From Neelides folsomi (Eukaryota > Arthropoda > Collembola > Neelipleona > Neelidae): a stretch of 64,000 nt of DNA. The DNA lies in NCBI GenBank assembly GCA_034687125.1, contig JAQGBZ010000127.1:62001-126000 (forward strand), in the 5' to 3' direction. How positions within the stretch are numbered: position 1 is the stretch's first letter; each line of letters starts with the position of its first letter. The translations under genes and the position numbers were made by a program. The notes below the pieces were generated by a model. It made no database searches. It worked only from the letters and a program-made list of their open reading frames with translations, and had not been told where the DNA came from. Below, one piece after another: positions 61,601 through 64,000 of the stretch.

Positions 61601-63989
61601 AGCAGATGGACCAATCGTCTCCAGACGATTATAGCTCAGGGCCCTGTTTTTTAAATTATTAATTCAAACTTCTTTCCAATTAGCAATCATGTTAAACTTT
61701 TAATCAAAGAACTTTTTAAAATTCATATCCAAGTTGAAACTTTTCATCGATATTTCTTATTAAAGTTTTTTCCTTTCAATTTAAGATAAAAATTGCGAGT
61801 TGGAAAAACTTCTTAATTATAATATTTATTGTCTTTTAACAATCATACGCAAACTTGAATAGGTAACGAGATTTATAATTAATAAAAGTCTATCCAGTGT
61901 TTATCTATGCTCTTATGCAGCTCTACCATATAACTCATGAATCATGAAACTATGATTAATGTTATCATACGTATAAAAGAGAACTGACTAATATAATTGT
62001 AATGTATTATGTAAATACTGATATTTACATAAAAATTAAATTGAATGAAAATTTAAAAATTATATTATGAATCATTTAAAAATTAAAACTTACAAATGCT
62101 CCACTTTCAAGTTTTTGAAGAATCCTGGTTCAATAAATTCAATAAGATTGTTTTCCAAATCCCTGCAAAAATCAAATGGTAAAATATTTCAAATATCCAA
62201 TTATCTAACATACAAAATAATGTAAATGGTATAGTGAAATGGAAATATTTCCCAAGATGCTGTAAAACTCTTTCAAAAGATCAGCATTTGCTTGTACTTA
62301 TTTCCATTAAGGATTTCAGCAATTTTTGAAGGCTTAGATTTTTGATGAACCAAGAATATATTGTGAACATCAGCATGAGTATATACCCAAAAAAGAATCC
62401 GAAAAGCCCGCATTCGAGAGAATTTGATGATGAAGAGACATTTTTCCACTTTCGAAATGTCATTCCTTCTTCATCAATCTCTAAACCTCAGAGAGAAACA
62501 AGAGCCCCCATATCCCATTTCATAAAGTACTGACTGAGAAAACAAGAAATCTTCGCAATTTCACTTTAATAGCCATTATGGTCTGGGGAGTATAAAAGGG
62601 AAAGAAAAAATAAACAAACCATCTGGAGAAAATTGAACAAAATAGGAATTTATGATATTCTGTACTCATAAGGTATTACATATGGTATATTTACTATTAG
62701 TAAAGATATTTATTAATATACAAGGTCATATGTAAGGTTAAAAAAGAAGTAAAATACATAATAGGATAGATATACAATATAAGCATATTCGTATATATAT
62801 ACAGGTATATAACTTTTTATATAACTTGTACAAAACTAATTGTAACTATTATAGCTAGTGTTAAATAGAGTAGAAGAAAGCTTTATCACTACCTACTCTA
62901 TAAAAATTATTCTTTTTTACAACAGACTTTATGCATTTTTTTATATTTTCATTTAAGATCTTAATTTTATGAAAATACATGGCTTTAAATTAAGTTTTAT
63001 ACCAGTCAAGGGGGAAATGCATCATCGAAAGAGCTACACCTTCCAGCGAAACAAAAGTTCATTTTAGTTATAAGGAGTATTTCATTTTAAATTGTTTGCA
63101 GAACAGAACAGAACAGAACATCAGAACATTATATCTCTGCATTTTAATGACACTGTCAAAACGGGTCCGAAAGCACGATCTATGGTCATGTGGCTAAAAA
63201 TAATTTCAGACTAAAGTTTGCCTAGTTTACCGCAAGTATAAAACGATACGTCTTGAACAGTATCATATAATGCAAAGAAAAGGTGTAAATACTATCTGTA
63301 TTTAACAGAGAAGAAAATCTTTAAACTTTGATATCGTTTCCTTTTTGCTCAATAATTAGATTGGACGTGTATTAATTACTCTTCTACAAACTGAGGATAT
63401 GGAAGCACTCAGAAGAAGAAAATAATAGGGACGTCATCAAAGGCTTTCATAGACGTATTCAAAACCTAAATTGGTTATGAAAACTGAGGAGTAGTTCAAG
63501 GCTTCCAGGTTCTGAGTTCCCGGATTTCAAATCTTTCCTTCAGATAAAATGCTCTTTTCTTCTCTCTCCCACCATTGATCTTTCAGTCCTACAATGCACG
63601 TCTTGGTCTCATATAATAAATATCTCTTACACCATATGGAGAGGATCCATTGTTGAAAGCTGGCTCAAATTCGGGACTGATCTCAGTGATGAATGGACAA
63701 TGCGACTGTAAACATTTTATAAAGTAAACATTCAATTATTAATACAAAGTGCCCTGTTTCGCGAAATTGTGATTGTGTATTATTTATCATTCTTTCTTTT
63801 TCATCGTTATTAGGTAATAATATTGAATTGAATACCAATCTACAAATGTAAAACAGTTATTTAACTATATAATTAATTACAATTAAGGAATTTAATAAAG
63901 AGATCACTTACATTGTTTTGAGTCTAGGGATGAACGCTTTGAAGGCTCCTAAAGAGATGTGGGTGAGTGAAGGAGCTCCTTGAATATAT
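55680..63989 (-). CDS. LGR1: LGR1-type glycoprotein hormone receptor (LRR GPCR); 5' end beyond window
   Basis: Plasma-membrane G-protein-coupled receptor of the TSH/FSH/LH-receptor class, expected to bind a GPA2/GPB5-like hormone in arthropods. Exons, 5' to 3': 63912-63989, 63631-63705, 62094-62162, 61575-61643, 61388-61462, 60530-60647, 59855-59947, 58831-58984, 57883-58114, 57227-57520, 57017-57157, 56495-56769, 56220-56340, 55680-56115; about 743 codons here. The first five are leucine-rich-repeat exons, each entering and leaving in phase 2. The hinge has [10 protein letters not shown] and [17 protein letters not shown], as in glycoprotein hormone receptors. All seven membrane segments are present; GERWYAL replaces DRY, as in this class, and TM7 has NPYLYAI. 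The tail starts with [13 protein letters not shown]. The signal peptide and first LRR exons lie beyond 64000. Confidence 0.95.
57521..57882 (-). other. LGR1 intron between hinge and TM1
   Basis: Intron of 362 nt inside the receptor gene with gt-ag ends; nothing else seen. Confidence 0.6.
58115..58830 (-). other. LGR1 intron in the hinge region
   Basis: 716-nt intron between the basic ([11 protein letters not shown]) and acidic ([10 protein letters not shown]) hinge exons. No exon or other feature recognised. Confidence 0.6.
58985..59854 (-). other. LGR1 intron
   Basis: 870-nt phase-0 intron. The segment 59380-59600 is less AT-rich, but no coding exon with compatible phase was found. Confidence 0.55.
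59948..60529 (-). other. LGR1 intron with short repeated CCGG/ATCGAT words
   Basis: 582-nt phase-0 intron. From about 60330 to 60430 words such as tatccgg and tatcgat recur in both orientations. An 18-codon + strand frame at about 60220 is not considered real. Confidence 0.55.
60648..61387 (-). other. LGR1 intron
   Basis: 740-nt phase-2 intron between the last two LRR-region exons; no further feature seen. Confidence 0.6.
62163..63630 (-). other. LGR1 intron, 1.5 kb
   Basis: The two flanking LRR exons join in phase and continue the repeat register, so no exon is required here. It contains a short (agaac)n tract at about 63100-63120. The frame at 62281-62463 is not an LRR. Confidence 0.55.
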
Positions 63990-64000
63990 CTGGAATTTGA

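Noticed and set aside
62281..62463. Minus-strand hydrophobic frame within the LGR1 gene, considered as an extra exon
   Set aside because: It is not a leucine-rich repeat, has no phase-2 splice sites, and the flanking LRR exons already join in register.

Overview
This window is eukaryotic nuclear DNA. It is AT-rich, its genes are split into many small exons joined by short GT-AG introns (often 60-150 nt), and there are no operons or ribosome binding sites. The family content points to an arthropod: a tandem trio of EcKinase/CHK-like kinases, a FACIT collagen close to type IX, an LGR1-type glycoprotein hormone receptor and an effector caspase. A copepod crustacean of the sea-louse type would fit, but that is inference from family content and base composition, with no database comparison. 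I rebuilt the gene models by hand, matching splice-site phase between neighbouring exons.

Layout, left to right. Positions 1-7674 hold no gene I can support, apart from a perfect 29-bp hairpin near 5.9 kb. A FACIT collagen runs on the + strand from 7675 to 15852. Its signal-peptide exon was not found. It carries a pair of equal-length, phase-matched duplicate exons (14387-14488 and 14699-14800) that look like alternative cassettes. Three paralogous CHK/EcKinase genes follow on the minus strand (16649-18250, 19334-21026, 22656-24224), with identical lengths for their first three coding exons. Next come a complete beta-ureidopropionase (25294-27250, -) and a DELE1-like protein (28365-29327, -), the latter head to head with an SDR39U1-type epimerase (30101-31450, +). 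An ABHD4/ABHD5-type alpha/beta hydrolase (32169-34215, -), NUDCD1 (34970-37668, -) and an effector caspase (38131-39765, -) follow. The caspase is divergent from an arylsulfatase B-like gene (40890-43305, +). The right part is a run of minus-strand genes: an SH2D4-like adaptor (43923-45548), TBCCD1 (46471-49767), a small secreted Gly/Tyr-rich protein (50228-51259), a LOTUS-domain protein with a C-terminal membrane segment whose start codon is split by an intron (52011-54088), an unrecognised 159-residue protein (54513-55175), and most of an LGR1-type receptor (55680-63989) that continues past the right edge.

These are mostly unrelated housekeeping and signalling genes rather than one pathway. 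The clear local expansion is the CHK trio. Two spacers have divergent promoters: DELE1/SDR39U1 and caspase/arylsulfatase. The strongest leads for a second look are the collagen cassette pair inside a GC-rich island, a 709-bp element with 108-bp terminal inverted repeats (107/108 matching) inside a TBCCD1 intron, the LOTUS plus membrane-tail architecture, and a 31-nt candidate exon in the caspase gene that would swap its N-terminal reading frame without changing protein length.
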